A DNA stretch of 64,000 nucleotides from Bin5 sp965204705. GTDB taxonomy: Bacteria > Chloroflexota > Anaerolineae > Caldilineales > Caldilineaceae. Below the pieces are notes generated by a model. The model was not told the DNA's origin, made no database searches, and saw nothing but the letters and a program-made list of their open reading frames with translations. Within the stretch, counting starts at the first letter, position 1. Each line of letters begins with the position of its first letter. The DNA lies in assembly GCA_965204705.1 (NCBI GenBank), contig OZ242006.1, forward strand, positions 5,332,001 through 5,396,000, given 5' to 3'. A program made the translations under genes and the position numbers. Shown here in pieces: positions 8,610 through 18,718 of this stretch.

Positions 8610-11321
8610 ATGGAGTTGCACGACTATCCCCGCCCTGCAGACGACACAGGTATCGGCATCCACTGGTGCGCCGGCGTGAGCGCGGCGGCGCCGGAGATGG
8701 TGGAGACGTTCTGGCTACGGGAGCTGATCGAACTGGGCGTTAAGTGGGTCAAGATTGCGGACCAGCGCGGTGCGCTGGCGTTGTCGCGGGCGCTGCTGGC
8801 TGCGCAGATCATGCCGATCGTTCAGATTGTGCGGGAGGAGGCGGGACCGGGCCGGCTCTCGGTGCGGGAGTTGGAGGAGGTGGAGAGGCTGGTCGAGGCC
8901 GGTGTGCGCTACTTTGAGCTCGACAGTGAACCGGACGGGACCGCCTTCTGGGGGCGGGAGAGGCTGCCGGAGGGTGCGCTGGCAGTGACGGCGCGGGCGG
9001 CGGCGGCGAATATGGAGGCGATCCTTGAGCGGGGCGGACTACCGGCGATCCCGGCGCTGACGCCGAAGGGGGACTGGCGGCTGGCGGAGGAGATCGCGCG
9101 TGTGGGGGGCGATGCGCTGTTCGATGAGCCGATCTGGATGGCGATCCACAACTATTCGAGTAACCGTCCACCACACTATCCCGGGGAGGCGGCCCACAGC
9201 GGTGGCGCGCAGCCTGGGCGCGAGTTCTACGCGGCCCTGGCCGCGGAGGCGTGGCAGGGCGGGCCGCTGAGTGAGGTCGACGAGGTGGGCCACCAGCCGG
9301 CGGAGAGTGGGGAGGAGCCGGCTGGGCATGATGACGACGCTCCCGACGGCTGGGGGGAGAATGCGGCCGCTGCGTCGACGGAAGGTCAGGCGCCGGGGCA
9401 AGGCGTATATTGGCGGGCGTTTGAACGCTTGAACGATGAGATGGAACAGTTGATTGGCCGCAGTCTGCCGATCCTTTCGACGGCCAGCGGCTATTTGATG
9501 AATGAGAGCGCGGACCCGCGCTATTCGGAGACGACGCAGGCTCTACATGCGGCGCAGACGCTGGAGATCTGCCGGGCGATGATGGGGACGAGCCGCCACA
9601 CGCCGCCGGCGCCGGACTATTACTTCTGCACAGCCTTCTGGTTGCTGGCGCACGGGGCGCTGGAAGGTTCGGGGGCGGTTGACGAGCAGAACGCCTGGTA
9701 TAGCCCGAAGAGGCGAGGAGAGAGTGAAAAGGAACCCGGAGAGGGAGGACCGATTTCGCTGCCGGCGGGGCCGGTTCCCGTCGCGGAGACGTTCGGCTGG
9801 TCGACGTTGCCGATCGTTTCGCTGCTGAAGGCGGAGCCCAAACGGCCGAGGGCGCGGGCAGGGCGGGAAGAGAGTCCGCCTCAGGTCCCCGTTCCCGGTT
9901 CGCGCTGCGGATTGCGACCAACGGGGGATGGTGTATTGAGCGGTAAGGTGCGGGGCGGGGCCGGCGCGCAGGTACGGCTCACGCACAGCGACGGGTTCGC
10001 TTACGAATCGATCGCCAGGACAAGCGGCGTTTATCGTTTTGTGAATCTGCCGGCGGGGCGGTACAGCCTGGAGGTGACCGACCCGGCAGGCAGCCGTGTG
10101 GAGGCGATCGATATTGGGCCGGCCGAGGAGGCGGTCTGCGACGCGGCGGCTTACGGCTGGGGTTTTGAGATCGATCAGCGGGCTGTGGAGCGGGGCCGCA
10201 TGTTGTCTTTCGGCGTGGAGCTTTTGCCGAACGACGATCCCGGCACGCTGGCCGTGCGCATCAGCGACAGTGAGGGGAAGAGCCGGGTCGTGCCTCTGGC
10301 GCGTAGCAGCCAGGAACTGACGGCTTCTTGCGTGGTTGGGCCGCTGAAGGCCGACAGCTACCGGCTGGAGGCACTAGGTCTTCCTAATAGCGGGCCGACA
10401 TCTCTTCAGTGCCAGGTCCCGATTGACCAGGGGATGGCGACCCGAGTGCTCTTTGTGTTTTCCCATGATGAGAAGAGAGCCACGGCGCAGGAGTCGGCGA
10501 TCAGCGGTACTGTAGAGGGCGGGGCGGGCTGCACTGTACGGCTACGGGCTGAGGAGCCGGGTGAGGGTGTTGGCGAGCGTTTTGCGGAGGCGGACGAGGA
10601 CGGTCGCTATGTGTTCAGCGGTCTGCCGGCCGGCAGATATCATGTGGATGTGAAAGGGAGGCGGCTGCACAACTGGCCGGGTCCGCTTGCACTGGACGGG
10701 ATCAATCGGCCGCGCTGCGATCTCGCCCTGCTACCGGAAGAGGCGCTGCCGGCGCCGCCGGACCCGGCGATGCTGCAAGGCCGAACACAGCCGGCCACCT
10801 CCGCTGCGACTGAGCGCTATGCGAAGGAGTCGGGAGGCACCCGGCCTACGCAGATGGTTGCGCTGTTGGACGCGCAGGGACGACGCTACGTGACGCAAGT
10901 GGAGGATTCAGGCGAGTTCAGGTTCGACAGTCTGCCGGCGGGCGACTACGACCTTTACGCCGAAGTGTTCGGCAGGCGCGAGATTCACCTGGAGGGCGGC
11001 GACCGGCTCAGCGTACAGTTGTGGCAGACGTCAGAGGGATGGAGCCACCACACGCGCATCGGGACGGCTTCGAAGGCGCCTGGCATGATCCGGGTGCAGT
11101 GGGTGAAGCGTTCGGATCTGACGATCGCGGTAATGGATGCGGACGGCGTTGTGGAAGAGCGGGGCGCGGACGGAGACGGTGAGGCGAAGAGGCCCTATTG
11201 CGCCGAGTTCGGGCCGTTCCCGCCGGGAGAGTTCCTCGTTCACTGCCCGGAGCTGGCGATCAGTGTCGAGGTGGAGCTGTCGGCGGGCGAGGCGGCGGCG
11301 GTTTCTTTGGTAAGTTTTTAG
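8610..11321 (+). CDS. Large TIM-barrel-like protein with carboxypeptidase-regulatory-like domains
   Basis: This 903-residue protein has no signal peptide. Residues 1 to about 370 resemble a glycosidase-type TIM barrel (ELIELGVKWVKIADQRG; FELDSEPDGTAFWG; a WMAIHNYSSNRPPHYPG segment), but catalytic residues cannot be assigned. A low-complexity charged linker follows (about 365-435). Three beta-sandwich units of the carboxypeptidase-regulatory/Cna-B type then follow, at roughly 435-520, 620-705 and 745-805. Each carries the typical G.Y.F..LPAG.Y pattern. The gene stands alone between MITE copy A and a repeat-rich gap, with its own promoter. The precise activity is unknown; polysaccharide binding or hydrolysis is a guess from fold only. 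Confidence 0.75.
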   Translation: MELHDYPRPADDTGIGIHWCAGVSAAAPEMVETFWLRELIELGVKWVKIADQRGALALSRALLAAQIMPIVQIVREEAGPGRLSVRELEEVERLVEAGVRYFELDSEPDGTAFWGRERLPEGALAVTARAAAANMEAILERGGLPAIPALTPKGDWRLAEEIARVGGDALFDEPIWMAIHNYSSNRPPHYPGEAAHSGGAQPGREFYAALAAEAWQGGPLSEVDEVGHQPAESGEEPAGHDDDAPDGWGENAAAASTEGQAPGQGVYWRAFERLNDEMEQLIGRSLPILSTASGYLMNESADPRYSETTQALHAAQTLEICRAMMGTSRHTPPAPDYYFCTAFWLLAHGALEGSGAVDEQNAWYSPKRRGESEKEPGEGGPISLPAGPVPVAETFGWSTLPIVSLLKAEPKRPRARAGREESPPQVPVPGSRCGLRPTGDGVLSGKVRGGAGAQVRLTHSDGFAYESIARTSGVYRFVNLPAGRYSLEVTDPAGSRVEAIDIGPAEEAVCDAAAYGWGFEIDQRAVERGRMLSFGVELLPNDDPGTLAVRISDSEGKSRVVPLARSSQELTASCVVGPLKADSYRLEALGLPNSGPTSLQCQVPIDQGMATRVLFVFSHDEKRATAQESAISGTVEGGAGCTVRLRAEEPGEGVGERFAEADEDGRYVFSGLPAGRYHVDVKGRRLHNWPGPLALDGINRPRCDLALLPEEALPAPPDPAMLQGRTQPATSAATERYAKESGGTRPTQMVALLDAQGRRYVTQVEDSGEFRFDSLPAGDYDLYAEVFGRREIHLEGGDRLSVQLWQTSEGWSHHTRIGTASKAPGMIRVQWVKRSDLTIAVMDADGVVEERGADGDGEAKRPYCAEFGPFPPGEFLVHCPELAISVEVELSAGEAAAVSLVSF

Positions 11322-11633
11322 TTTTTGGTTTTCAGTTTTTAGTGGGTTGTTTCGTGGGGATGGATGATCGGTCGCGGGGGCTGTAAGGGTAAGGGGTGAG
11401 TAAGACATTTGGCTGTCTCGCTCGGCGGGCGGGTTGACTTTGGCGGGGCGGTGCGCTTTTTGATGGCGGGCACCCTGCGGCTACGAGAAGACCCGGCCGG
11501 TGGGGCTAACGGAGGGGGGCGTTGCGGGGGGAATCCCCCCGCACAAGGGAGGCCGCTTGCGGCCGACCGCCCAGAAGAGGACATAGATTATAAATAACGA
11601 AGGGCTTTTGCAGGGGTCGATGGAAGGTAAACG
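11311..11633. repeat. Repeat-rich gap: T-rich repeat and solo MITE hairpin
   Basis: The gap begins with a T-rich repeat (11311-11343, TTTTTAGTTTTTGGTTTTCAG type) overlapping the end of the previous gene. At 11513-11571 it contains the central hairpin of the MITE family (GCGGGGGGAATCCCCCCGC followed by CACAAGGGAGG) without the element's ends. No gene is seen. Confidence 0.65.
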
Positions 11634-12962
11634 GTGGTTCGAGTGAACAGGAAGGGACGTAGATGGGCGGCCGTCCAGGTCTTGCTTTTTGTGTTGCTGC
11701 TGTGCGCGGGCTGTGGCGGGGATGGCGGCGCCGCTGCAGTGGGGGAGGAGACGGTGGCGGTGACGCCGCCGCGGCCGCTATTGCGCTGGATGGGGCCGGC
11801 TTTTGTGCGGCCGGTTGACAGGGAGCTCGTTGCACGCTGCGGCAAGGAGGTCGGGATGGTGATTGAGCTGCTGCCGGCGCCGGCCAATCCGGTGGACCGG
11901 CTGGGGCTCTACCAACAGTTTCTGCCAGCGGAGTCGGACGATATCGACCTGATCGACTTTGACGTCGTGTGGTCGGGGACGCTGGCGCCGCATCTGCTGG
12001 ACCTGAACCCGCATCTGTCGGCGGAGGAACGGGGCCAGTATTTCCCGATCTACGTGGAGAATAACAGCGTGGGCGGGGCGCTGGTCGGGCTGCCGCAGAT
12101 GGGCGACGTCGGGCTGCTCTATTACCGGACGGACCTGCTGGAGGCGTACGGCTTCGAGGGGCCGCCGGTTACGTGGAGCGAGCTGGAGGAGATGGCGGCG
12201 GAGATCCAGGCGGGGGAACGGGAGGAAAATGCGGAGTTCTGGGGATATGTGTGGCAGGGCAACGTCTACGAGGGTCTGACGGTGAATGCGCTGGAGTGGC
12301 AGGCGAGTATGGGGGGTGGGCTTTTGGTTGAGGCGGACGAGGGCCTGACTTTGGACAGCAGCGCGGCAGAGGCTATTGACAGGGCGGCGGCGTGGGTGGG
12401 CGAGATCAGCCCGGAGACGGTGACGGCCTTTCAGGAGGAGGATGCGCGCTGGATGTTCCAGAATGGCAATGCGGCGTTCATGCGCAACTGGCCGTATGCG
12501 TATGGGCTGGGGCAGGCGGAGGACAGCCCGATCCGCGACCGGTTCGACGTGACGCGTTTGCCCAAGGGGGAGGGCGAGGAAGGGCGACATGCGAGCGTCG
12601 TTGGCGGGCAGCAGATTGGGGTGAGCCGGTACAGCCGTTACAAGGATGCGGCGGCGGATGCAGCCCGCTGTCTTACGGACGCGAGGGCGCAGCGGCGGCG
12701 GGCGCTGGCAGACGGTACCCCGCCGGCGATGGCGGCGCTGTACGACGATGAAGATGTGAAGGCGCGCATTCCTGCGGCGGTACAGATCGCAGAGAGCCTG
12801 GCTGAGCACGCGGTGGCGCGGCCGGCGGCGACGACGGGCGGACACTATACTGAGATCTCGCTGGTCTATTATATTGAGGTGAACCGGGTGCTGACGGGCG
12901 AGCAGAGCGGGGCGGGCGCGGTGGCGCGTATTGGTGAGCAGATTGCGGCGTGGTTGGAGTGA
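11634..12962 (+). CDS. Extracellular solute-binding lipoprotein (ABC importer type)
   Basis: This 442-residue protein is a family 1-type periplasmic/solute-binding protein of a sugar ABC importer. The N-terminus has basic residues, a hydrophobic stretch and a lipobox ending CAGC (Cys27), so it should be a membrane-anchored lipoprotein. Family landmarks include IDLIDFDVVWSGTLAPHLLDL, the GLPQMGDVGLLYYRTDLLEAYG segment (a hallmark of trehalose/maltose-type binding proteins), and FQNGNAAFMRNWPYAYG. The start is a GTG with GGAAGG upstream; another GTG nine bases on is possible. No permease or ATPase genes are adjacent, so this is an orphan binding protein whose partners must lie elsewhere. Confidence 0.88.
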   Translation: MVRVNRKGRRWAAVQVLLFVLLLCAGCGGDGGAAAVGEETVAVTPPRPLLRWMGPAFVRPVDRELVARCGKEVGMVIELLPAPANPVDRLGLYQQFLPAESDDIDLIDFDVVWSGTLAPHLLDLNPHLSAEERGQYFPIYVENNSVGGALVGLPQMGDVGLLYYRTDLLEAYGFEGPPVTWSELEEMAAEIQAGEREENAEFWGYVWQGNVYEGLTVNALEWQASMGGGLLVEADEGLTLDSSAAEAIDRAAAWVGEISPETVTAFQEEDARWMFQNGNAAFMRNWPYAYGLGQAEDSPIRDRFDVTRLPKGEGEEGRHASVVGGQQIGVSRYSRYKDAAADAARCLTDARAQRRRALADGTPPAMAALYDDEDVKARIPAAVQIAESLAEHAVARPAATTGGHYTEISLVYYIEVNRVLTGEQSGAGAVARIGEQIAAWLE

Positions 12963-14173
12963 ATTTCAGGCTAGAGGTCATCTGAATCAGGGCTTGCTCT
13001 TAACCGCATTTGCCCAACCATCTTTGCCAGCATAGTGGCAATTCATCTTCGCTAGTTCTCACCACATTCTTCTCCCTCCTCCTGGGGCTGCCTGAGTCTT
13101 TCTTCCAGCCTTCTTCAAGAACCACTCCTATTTCCACTTTTTTTGCTGGCTACGTCAAGCAGTTCCTGACCTCGCTCGATCCAACGGATTAGAAAGCAAC
13201 CCTTCATAGAGTCATTTTCCCCTTCTGATTCTGCTTCTCTGAGAAGCCGGGCCTTAGCGCGGCCCATATGAATCTGTAGGTACTGGCAGCGCTGCGAGTC
13301 AGTTGTTTCCTCATTGGTCTGTGCGGTGGCCTGACATTCGCGATGACTGATTCAGATAGTCGCCTGACCGGAGGTAACCGGATTCGGTTACTGAAGTCTC
13401 CGGAACCGGTCCATTTGCGCGAGACAGGCCCCATTAGAATCGACTATGGTATGCAAGAAGACTGTTGCTGCTCCGGTGCCGGCAGCAACTTCAGTTGTTT
13501 GGTTACTGCCTGTTCCTGGCGAAAGTAACGTCAACTGAACCTGACGCTTTGGGGGATTTACTGTCGAACTTAATCGCCATTTCGCACATTCAAGCGACAT
13601 CGAAGGCGGTTAGATCAGTTCGGGGTTTTTGTCGGCTGTGAGGCTTGTCGAGGGCTAGGAGTCCGTCGGACGGAACCGCCCTGAGAACCGACAGTTCTGG
13701 ACTTTAAACCTACCAGAGGGTATTGGGCTTTTTTAGCAGGGCCATGGCAGACCAGCCATGGCCCTGTTTGCGTCTTCGCTTCAATTTCGTATGGCTGTGC
13801 GGGGGCCGCAATGCCCCGAAAGGACATCATCTTGAAACGCACACGCACCGTTTTTGGCCAGATACGCGCCCACGCCTTAGCCGGTGGGTGCACTCAAACC
13901 GACGGCGAAATCTACAGTTGGTTGTTTTGAATGGGTAGGTCTGGGCCATTAAGGCTAGTTTTCTTAAAGAAGAAGGCGGCCTGAGACGGCCACGCAACGG
14001 ATTTTGGGAATTGCTTTCCCTGTCACCTTGGCCCGTGGTCCGGTGTTTGGGTACCGCTAAAATAGTCGATTCGTTGAGACACTCTCGCTATTGGGATCCT
14101 CCTCATCGTTGCGCGACGACAAGCGAATCTTTCCCGACTGACAGAGTCCAACCTACATTGCATCCCCCTTTAA
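12963..14173. other. 1.2-kb gap with a 12-bp inverted repeat, no gene recognised
   Basis: This stretch is less GC-rich than its surroundings and holds only short unconvincing frames. At 13737-13766 there is a perfect 12-bp inverted repeat (CAGGGCCATGGC, six-base loop, GCCATGGCCCTG). It follows a run of six T instead of preceding one, so it is not a standard terminator. The region may be a decayed gene or mobile element, but I cannot identify which. Confidence 0.4.
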
Positions 14174-16480
14174 GTGATTCCTACTTCATCCCCCTGCGTA
14201 CGCTCCGGTAATAAACTGACGAAGTCTCGGAGACAGACAAAATACCTGCCTTTTGCAAGAGGGGCGGTAATTCTGGCGCTGGCATTAACCGTGGTATTGC
14301 TTCGTTTCTATCGTTTAGATGAGCTGCCGCCGGGGATCAGTCAAGATGCAGGGGCACATGGCGTGGACGCTCTCCGCGTATTGCAAGGAGAGCATGCTGT
14401 CTTTTTCCCGCTGAATTTCGGACGCGAGGGAATGATTGTCTATGGCGTTGCATTGGCCACTGCTCTCTTGGGCCGCAATGTGATGGCCATCTATCTTCCC
14501 ACCGCTCTGGCCAGCGCCGGCACGGTCTTTGCCGCGTTTTGGCTGGGCCACGTGCTGTTTGACAGAGACGAAGTCGGACGGGCCACGCCATGGCGCGCTT
14601 TGACAGTTGGAGGTGTGGCAGCCGGTCTGCTCGCAGTCTCCCTCAGCCAGACTTTCATTGGGCGCGCGGGCGTTAGAGCGAGCTATCTCCCGCTCTTTCT
14701 TTCTCTATGTTTTGCCTTCCTATGGTCAGGATGGAGACAGCGAAGTTGGTGGCGGATCGCACTGGCCGGCGCATGCGCCGGGTTACTTCCATACACCTAT
14801 ATTCCTGCTCGGCTTGTACCATTTCTCTTTTTCTTCTTTGGGTTGAGCTTTCTACCGTCGCTTATCAAGAATCGCGGCAAAGAAGAGGAGTGTAAGAAGA
14901 GAGAAAACTCAAGTTTTTTCTCAAAGATCCCTTCTGCCTTATTCGATGACCTGAAAATGTGCGGCATCTTTCTCGGCTGCGCAGTGCTGGTGGCTGCGCC
15001 CATTTTGCTTCACTTTGCCATTTATCCCGACCACTTCTTCATGCGAAGCGATCTGGTTTCTGTATTCAGTTCCCATATAAGTCAAGGGAACCCGGTGGGA
15101 ACGCTTTTGCATAATGTATGGAACCACCTCCTGGCGTTCGGATTTCGCGGTGACTGGGCTACACGACATAACATTCCTTTTCGGCCGATGTTAAACCCGT
15201 GGGAAGCGTCATTCTTCTGGTTTGGTGTGGTGATGGCCGGATGGAAGAGTCAGAGGCCTGCATATCGTCTGCTGCTTCTCTGGCTGGTGATCCTGCTCCT
15301 GCCCGCGGTGCTGGCCAGGGGGATGATGCCTCCACCTAGTTTCATTCGTATGATCGGTGTTGTCCCGGCGGTCTATTTGATCATTGGTGTTGGGTTGTGG
15401 GAAGCGTTCAAACTGGTCAGACAGCTAGGCCGCGCATTGCCAGTTCGCGTAAACCTGCTCTTCCGGACACATGAGACTGGCCTGACTATGGCTGTAGGCG
15501 TTGTCGTCGCCGGCTTGGTCATGGTTCGAGGCGTGAATACATATAACGCCTATTTTCTGGAAGGGGCGATAAACCCCAGGTTCCAGAGCGAGTTCAATAG
15601 CGAGTGGAATGATGTTGCACAGATGTTGAATACGTTGCCCTCCGGTTCGGGAACGGTTTACCTGCTCCCCTATGAGTATGACATAAACTTTGGATTTGAC
15701 TATCTGTATCAGGGCGAATCGCCGGCCTATGTCTTTGATGCCCGGATACTGGACCTGCCGCGGGCGATTGAATCCGCTCTGAGGGAATCAGGGAATGTCA
15801 CCGAGGCAAAGCTGGTGCAAGTTTCGGACAATGATGCCCACGTCAGACACCTTCTCGACATGCATGGGCGTTATGTTGGGAGCGATAAGTATCGTCAGTT
15901 CACCATCCACAGATACACGGATGTTGAACTGGAGCGTCCATGGGCCTATTACCACTATCTGGAACCTATGGCAGTCCACTACGATGGTGGAATCAGTCTC
16001 CTGGGATTTGCCTTGGGCCAAGGAAAGAAGCAGTATCCAGCGCAGCAGCTACTCAGTCTGAACGACAGTCGTTCCCTGTGGGTGGATCTGCAATGGCACA
16101 CCGACGCCGAATTGGATGTTGATTACGCAGTATCTCTGCGCTTACACGATGCTCAGGGCGCGAGAGTTTACCAAAAGGATCAGTGGTTACTTCAGGGTGG
16201 CCTGGACTATGCGCCGACAAGCCGATGGATGGGGGATGGACCAGTCGACACACATATTATGTTTCCTATCCCATCCCATCTCCCCGCAGGCGAGTACGAA
16301 TTGCGACTTATCGTGTACAACATCGAAACCGGGACTCCGACGGTCGAGATTGATGTTTGGGAGCCTGAGCAGGTTCTGGCAAGACTGCGACTGGCTGAAC
16401 ATCCTGGGACGGGGATACAACAGCGCCTGCCTTCAGTGGAGCGAGAAGCTCATACGCCCCTAACAAGCTTCTCTCAATGA
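14174..16480 (+). CDS. GT39-like membrane glycosyltransferase
   Basis: This protein of about 768 residues resembles ArnT/PMT-type (GT-C fold) glycosyltransferases, which use polyprenyl-phosphate sugars at the outer face of the membrane. After a first membrane helix comes RFYRLDELPPGISQDAGAHG, with the acidic residues expected in the first external loop. About ten more hydrophobic segments follow up to residue 450. A soluble C-terminal part (about 455-768) ends in a beta-sandwich-like region (AGEYELRLIVYN). The first 20 residues from the GTG at 14174 look non-native, so the true start is probably slightly downstream. A Lys/Glu-rich cytoplasmic loop lies near residue 240. The gene is AT-richer than most neighbours, perhaps acquired. 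Confidence 0.75.
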   Translation: MIPTSSPCVRSGNKLTKSRRQTKYLPFARGAVILALALTVVLLRFYRLDELPPGISQDAGAHGVDALRVLQGEHAVFFPLNFGREGMIVYGVALATALLGRNVMAIYLPTALASAGTVFAAFWLGHVLFDRDEVGRATPWRALTVGGVAAGLLAVSLSQTFIGRAGVRASYLPLFLSLCFAFLWSGWRQRSWWRIALAGACAGLLPYTYIPARLVPFLFFFFGLSFLPSLIKNRGKEEECKKRENSSFFSKIPSALFDDLKMCGIFLGCAVLVAAPILLHFAIYPDHFFMRSDLVSVFSSHISQGNPVGTLLHNVWNHLLAFGFRGDWATRHNIPFRPMLNPWEASFFWFGVVMAGWKSQRPAYRLLLLWLVILLLPAVLARGMMPPPSFIRMIGVVPAVYLIIGVGLWEAFKLVRQLGRALPVRVNLLFRTHETGLTMAVGVVVAGLVMVRGVNTYNAYFLEGAINPRFQSEFNSEWNDVAQMLNTLPSGSGTVYLLPYEYDINFGFDYLYQGESPAYVFDARILDLPRAIESALRESGNVTEAKLVQVSDNDAHVRHLLDMHGRYVGSDKYRQFTIHRYTDVELERPWAYYHYLEPMAVHYDGGISLLGFALGQGKKQYPAQQLLSLNDSRSLWVDLQWHTDAELDVDYAVSLRLHDAQGARVYQKDQWLLQGGLDYAPTSRWMGDGPVDTHIMFPIPSHLPAGEYELRLIVYNIETGTPTVEIDVWEPEQVLARLRLAEHPGTGIQQRLPSVEREAHTPLTSFSQ

Positions 16481-16628
16481 AATTGCCCGATCCGAAATTG
16501 TCGTCGGCGTCATCCCGCGGGCGCCGGCGTGGCTGTGGCGCCTAGTACGGCTAGAATGAAAGCGGGGATGAGGGTTCAGATTCCATAGGTTACTTCATAC
16601 GGATTTGCCTGCTTCCCTTCTGATTCAT

Positions 16629-17510
16629 TCATCGTCTCGCCGATTCCAGCAGGACAAGCAGCGCGAAGAGGGGCAGGGCGGCCATGCGGCGCCAGCGCCA
16701 GGGTTGGCGGGCGAGGCGGTAGAGCCATTCGAGGCCGAGGCGGCGCAGCCAGTGGGGGGCGCGGGGGGTGATGCCGGCGACGAAGTCGAAGGCGCCGCCG
16801 ATGCCGAGGGCGACGGCGACAGGCAACTCCTCTTTGTGCTGGTGAATCCAGATGTCCTGGCGGGGATGGCCGTAGGCGACGAAGAGAAGATCGGCGGGCG
16901 CGTCGGCGAGGCGCTGGCGGATCTGCGGCCAGTCGGTGTCGGCGGGCGAGCCGCCGTATGTACCGGCGACGGGCAGGCCGGGATAGAGACGGGAAAGCTC
17001 GGCGGCGGCGCGTTCGGCTACGCCGGGGGCGGCGCCGAGGAAGAAGATACGCCATCCTTGCAGCGCGGCTTGTTCGCAGATGCGGTGGATGCCGTCGGAG
17101 CCGGTTACGCGCTCGTTCAGGCTTACGCCGGCGAGGCGCGCGGCCCAGAGGACACCGACGCCGTCGGGTGTACAGAGATCGGCTGCGGCGAGCGCCTGGG
17201 CGAAGGCGGGGTGGCGGCGGGCGGTCATGATGAATTCGGGGTTGACGGTGCAGACCTGGCGGGGGAACGGCGAGGCGCGAGGCGTGAGGCGTGAAGCGTG
17301 AGTTTGCCCGCCGCTGATGTCGTCTTCAGAACGGGTGTCAGCGGAAGGACTGGTGCGCTCAGTCTTCTCACCACTCCTGGCTCTTTCTTCGGCTTGCGAT
17401 TGGGCGATCCAGCCGCTGATTGCGTCAAGGGTTTGCTGGAAATCGACACAGTCGACGCGCACGCCCAGAATCTGTAGTGATGCCCACCTCTGCTCCTGCG
17501 GAGAGCTCAT
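16629..17510 (-). CDS. WecG/TagA/CpsF-family glycosyltransferase
   Basis: This 293-residue enzyme belongs to the GT26 family. That family adds N-acetylmannosamine-type sugars to lipid-linked intermediates of teichoic acid, enterobacterial common antigen or capsule. Landmarks are VNPEFIMTARRHP, LCTPDGVGVLWAARLAG, the LFVAYGHPRQDIWIHQH motif and the basic C-terminal membrane-contact segment HWLRRLGLEWLYRLARQP. Between about residues 40 and 85 a low-complexity Ser/Thr/Arg segment interrupts the domain. It matches filler repeats seen elsewhere in the window. The ATG overlaps the stop of the upstream GT4 gene by 4 bases, so translation is coupled. It is the last gene of the tsaC-GT4-wecG operon. 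Confidence 0.9.
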   Translation of the reverse strand: MSSPQEQRWASLQILGVRVDCVDFQQTLDAISGWIAQSQAEERARSGEKTERTSPSADTRSEDDISGGQTHASRLTPRASPFPRQVCTVNPEFIMTARRHPAFAQALAAADLCTPDGVGVLWAARLAGVSLNERVTGSDGIHRICEQAALQGWRIFFLGAAPGVAERAAAELSRLYPGLPVAGTYGGSPADTDWPQIRQRLADAPADLLFVAYGHPRQDIWIHQHKEELPVAVALGIGGAFDFVAGITPRAPHWLRRLGLEWLYRLARQPWRWRRMAALPLFALLVLLESARR

Positions 17511-18718
17511 TTCTTGGCGGCGGCCTCTTCGAGCACGGCCAGCGTTTCGCGGGCGGCTTTTTCCCAGGAAAAACGTTTGACATTTTCATAGCCTTTGGCG
17601 ATCAGCTCCTGCCGCAGGTCCTCATCCTGGCTGAGACGCAGCATGGCGGCGGCGATTTCGTCGACGTTCTCGGGGTCGACGAGCAGGGCTGCGTCGCCAG
17701 CGATTTCGGGCAGGGCAGAGTTTTTGGCGCACATAACGGCGACTCCTGTGGTTTGGGCTTCGAGTACGGGCAGACCGAAGCCCTCGAATAGGGACGGGAA
17801 GGCAAAGAAGAGTGCCTTTTCCATGAGTGCAGCGACGGACGCGTCGGGCAGATAGCCGGGGAAGTGGACGCGGCCGGACAGTCCGCGGGCGGCGGCGTGG
17901 CGTTCGTACTCCTGGCTGAGCCAGCCGCGGCGCCCGACGAGCACGAGGTCCCAGCCGATTTGGTGTTGCTGTGTGAGGCCGGCGAAGGCGTCGATGAGGC
18001 GCAGCAGGTTTTTGCGGGGTTGGATGGTGCCGACATAGAGGGCGAAGGGCCGTTGGTAGACGGGCGCGGTCGCCGCGTTCTGGGTCGGTTCGACAGGGCG
18101 TTGGACTGTCGCGCGCGGTATTGGCGCCTCGTGGATGACGCGGATTTTGGCTTCGGGCACGCGGTAGAAGTGCTGCAGGTCGGCGGCGGTGTGGCGGCTG
18201 ACTGCTATGATGCGCCTGGCGGCGGAGGCGCTCCAGCGGGTGGAGAGCTCGAGGTAGAGGCGCTGCATGGCAGTGTGGGAGTTGGGGAAGTAGCGGTAGC
18301 CGATATCGTGCAGGGTGACGACGGTGTGCGGGAGGAGGGGCCGCGGCAGGAAGGGGACGACATGGGCGGGCACGAAGAGCACGTCGGGCGGACGGCGGCA
18401 GAGCTCCCAAGCGAGGGTGCGGTGGGTCCAGAGACGGTTGCCGGGCAGGGTGCGTATGGTCACGGCGCGCCGGTCGTGCGGGGGCGGGGCGGCGCCGCGC
18501 AGCGCTTCGGCGGTGGGTTCTTGCGGCGCGTAGAGGCGGAAGGCAAAACGAGCAGAGGGTTCGGCGAGCATGTGGCCGATGATCTGGCGGGAGTAAAATT
18601 CGGTGCCGGTAGGTTCAGCCCGCAGACTGCGGGAGGCGTCGATGCCGATGGTGAGAGAAGAGAGTGAAGAGGCGTGAGGAGAGAGTGTTTCCTCCGCTTC
18701 CGGTGTTTCACTTCTCAC
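17507..18718 (-). CDS. GT4-family glycosyltransferase
   Basis: This protein of about 403 residues is a retaining GT-B fold glycosyltransferase. It has an N-terminal acceptor domain, the linker IAVSRHTAADLQHFY, and a donor domain. The donor domain starts ALYVGTIQPRKNLLRLIDAF and carries the EGFGLPVLEAQTTG motif (the E-x7-E of GT4 enzymes). It probably extends a surface polysaccharide or glycolipid together with the GT26 enzyme encoded downstream. The apparent start is GTG at 18718, overlapping the end of tsaC. The first 20 or so residues (Glu/Ser-rich) look like filler, so the functional N-terminus probably lies near LTIGIDASRS. Confidence 0.92.
   Translation of the reverse strand: MRSETPEAEETLSPHASSLSSLTIGIDASRSLRAEPTGTEFYSRQIIGHMLAEPSARFAFRLYAPQEPTAEALRGAAPPPHDRRAVTIRTLPGNRLWTHRTLAWELCRRPPDVLFVPAHVVPFLPRPLLPHTVVTLHDIGYRYFPNSHTAMQRLYLELSTRWSASAARRIIAVSRHTAADLQHFYRVPEAKIRVIHEAPIPRATVQRPVEPTQNAATAPVYQRPFALYVGTIQPRKNLLRLIDAFAGLTQQHQIGWDLVLVGRRGWLSQEYERHAAARGLSGRVHFPGYLPDASVAALMEKALFFAFPSLFEGFGLPVLEAQTTGVAVMCAKNSALPEIAGDAALLVDPENVDEIAAAMLRLSQDEDLRQELIAKGYENVKRFSWEKAARETLAVLEEAAAKK

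Noticed and set aside
8189..8679. Plus-strand frames of 118-128 residues
   Set aside because: They lie within MITE copy A and its flank; the same translations recur in copy B.
13737..13766. Rho-independent terminator
   Set aside because: The 12-bp hairpin is perfect, but the T-run precedes it and no T-run follows on either strand.
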